Below are positions 62,887 through 64,000 of a stretch of DNA of 64,000 nt, piece after piece. Origin of the DNA: Pseudanabaena sp. FACHB-1998 (GTDB taxonomy: Bacteria > Cyanobacteriota > Cyanobacteriia > Pseudanabaenales > Pseudanabaenaceae); contig NZ_JACJQA010000028.1 in the NCBI RefSeq assembly GCF_014696355.1, forward strand, positions 1 to 64,000, given 5' to 3'. Numbering within the stretch: the first letter of the stretch is position 1; each line of letters starts with the position of its first letter. Position numbers and translations under genes: made by a program. The notes below the pieces were generated by a model. It was not told the DNA's origin. It ran no database searches and saw only the letters and a list, made by a program, of their open reading frames with translations.

Positions 62887-63369
62887 ATGAATGCAGATAA
62901 ACTTCAGCCTTGGCTGCAAACAGAACTATTACAACATATTCAACTACTGCTTTATAGTTTTCATCACTGGACAGGAACCGAGCTAATCTCCACCAGCGAT
63001 CGCCAAACGCCTCTAGAAATCGCGAAGTTGTTATTTAATGCAGACTTTGTATTAGTCTCTCACGGAACCCAAGCCGATCCCGTTCTCAACTATGGCAATC
63101 AACGCGCTTTGAATCTCTGGAAAATGGATTGGCAAACCTTTATCTCTACTCCCTCACGCTATACTGCCGAACCTATCGAGCGAAGCGATCGCGAAAAACT
63201 ATTAGCACAAGCAAAAACTCAGGGCTATATCAGCGATTATCGAGGGATTCGGATTGCTAGCAATGGCGATCGCTTTTATATCAACCAAGCAATTATCTGG
63301 AATGTTGTAGATCCAGAAGGCAAACTTTGTGGGCAAGCCGCAACTTTTCGCGATTGGGAAACGATCTAA
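62887..63369 (+). CDS. MEKHLA-domain protein
   Basis: The protein (160 aa) is a stand-alone MEKHLA domain, a PAS-like fold: FVLVSHGTQADPVLNYGNQRALNLWKMDWQTFISTPSRYTAEP then RGIRIASNGDRFYINQAIIWNVVDPEG and QAATFRDW at the end. It is found alone in cyanobacteria and fused to HD-ZIP III proteins in plants. Its ligand in bacteria is not known. Confidence 0.9.
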   Translation: MNADKLQPWLQTELLQHIQLLLYSFHHWTGTELISTSDRQTPLEIAKLLFNADFVLVSHGTQADPVLNYGNQRALNLWKMDWQTFISTPSRYTAEPIERSDREKLLAQAKTQGYISDYRGIRIASNGDRFYINQAIIWNVVDPEGKLCGQAATFRDWETI

Positions 63370-63461
63370 AAGACAGTGGCATATTAAAATTATTAAAGAT
63401 TAGATAAGATTTACTACAAAAATCTTGACGCAAATCATCACTCAAAAACGACATTAAATCT

Positions 63462-63944
63462 ATGATTATCCAGCTTTCTGAACCATTAAAAACCACAGTA
63501 GACTTTATTCATCCCGTTCTCATGCTCCTAACCTTGATTTTGGCATTTTACGCAGGTTATGTAGGTTGGCAATATCGTAGAATTCGGAGTACCGACGGCG
63601 AAGAGAAAAAAGCCTTAATTGCTAAGCGCTATAACCTTTTGCATCACAACCTTGGCTCGATATTTTTGGTGTTAATGATTGGCGGCGCGATCGGCGGCAT
63701 GGCAGTTACCTATAACGCCAGTGGCAAGCTGTTTGTAGGGGCGCACTTGCTTGCAGGTTTGGGTCTAATATTTTTAGCAGCAATATCTGCGGCTCTAGCG
63801 CCATTGCTACAAAAGGGAAAAGAATGGGCGCGATCGACTCACATTGCGGTGAATACGGTTTTGATAGGTGTTTTCGTTTGGCAGACCTTAACAGGTTTCC
63901 AAATTGTGCAAAGACTTCTAGAGCAATTATCTAAAGCTTCATAG
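63462..63944 (+). CDS. DUF4079 four-helix membrane protein
   Basis: This 160-residue protein has four membrane helices (about 15-35, 68-88, 93-113 and 128-150), with His residues within or beside helices (HPVLML, LLHHNLGS, AHLLAGLG, HIAVNT) in a cytochrome b561-like arrangement that could carry heme. DUF4079 is typical of cyanobacteria and plants. It lies 92 bases after the MEKHLA gene; a role for the pair together is not established. Confidence 0.88.
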   Translation: MIIQLSEPLKTTVDFIHPVLMLLTLILAFYAGYVGWQYRRIRSTDGEEKKALIAKRYNLLHHNLGSIFLVLMIGGAIGGMAVTYNASGKLFVGAHLLAGLGLIFLAAISAALAPLLQKGKEWARSTHIAVNTVLIGVFVWQTLTGFQIVQRLLEQLSKAS

Positions 63945-63945
63945 G

Positions 63946-63992
63946 AATTTTGAGACTTCATTTTGCATCCCTCCAAATGAAGTCTCAAAATT
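63946..63992 (+). terminator. Hairpin downstream of the DUF4079 gene
   Basis: AATTTTGAGACTTCATTT and its complement flank an 11-base loop, just after the stop codon. The window ends eight bases later. Confidence 0.85.
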
Positions 63993-64000
63993 TCCACTCT

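Overview
The window comes from a cyanobacterial chromosome. Evidence is the ndhN and ycf20 genes, DUF4079 and MEKHLA proteins, a PatA-type (PATAN-receiver) chemotaxis operon and very frequent GCGATCGC (HIP1) octamers. The abundance of short intergenic palindromes and MITE-like repeats would suit a Pseudanabaena-like filamentous lineage, but that placement is inference. No rRNA, CRISPR array, transposase or prophage was seen; two tRNA-like genes are present.

Layout. 1-2618: the 3' part of a leucine-rich-repeat Roc-COR GTPase, whose LRR part is an array of 69-bp repeats almost identical at DNA level. 2.9-9.6 kb: GT9 glycosyltransferase, half-size ABC exporter, sugar-type ABC ATPase, methyltransferase, a CobA-like protein without a P-loop, and Ycf20. 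9.86-17.3 kb: a P-loop ATPase followed by a 1649-residue STAND NTPase with 14 WD40 repeats, facing an FHA-adenylate cyclase; this is the most system-like block. 17.6-26.5 kb: HlyD-type adaptor, ndhN, zinc-ribbon membrane protein, KtrB/KtrA potassium uptake, CPBP protease, PLP enzyme, epimerase, an odd tRNA. 26.6-27.9 kb: HNH nuclease and a ribbon-helix-helix-like protein. 28.9-40.2 kb: a seven-gene chemotaxis operon of Pil/Pix type (PATAN-REC, REC, CheW, MCP, MCP, CheA hybrid, CheW), probably steering type IV pilus motility. 40.4-49.4 kb, all on the minus strand: pyrG, murG, coaBC, Uma2 protein, small membrane proteins, EVE, CBS protein, recombinase-domain protein. 49.6-64 kb: thioredoxin, hybrid kinase, DUF6671, a GntR regulator divergent from an M20 amidohydrolase and an 8-oxoguanine-deaminase-like enzyme (purine or allantoin breakdown), tRNA-Val, a 1693-residue CBS/PAS/GAF hybrid kinase, MEKHLA and DUF4079 proteins.

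The intergenic spaces hold dozens of perfect palindromes. Many share a GC-rich core (GGCGGCGC..GCGCCGCC) with arms that differ from site to site, and several belong to larger MITE-like families. Two of these families have entered genes: the C-terminus of MurG and a loop of CoaBC are read from repeat DNA. The best candidates for something undescribed are the LRR array, whose copies differ only by amino-acid-changing substitutions on one face; the ATPase/STAND-WD40 pair; and the coding use of the repeats.
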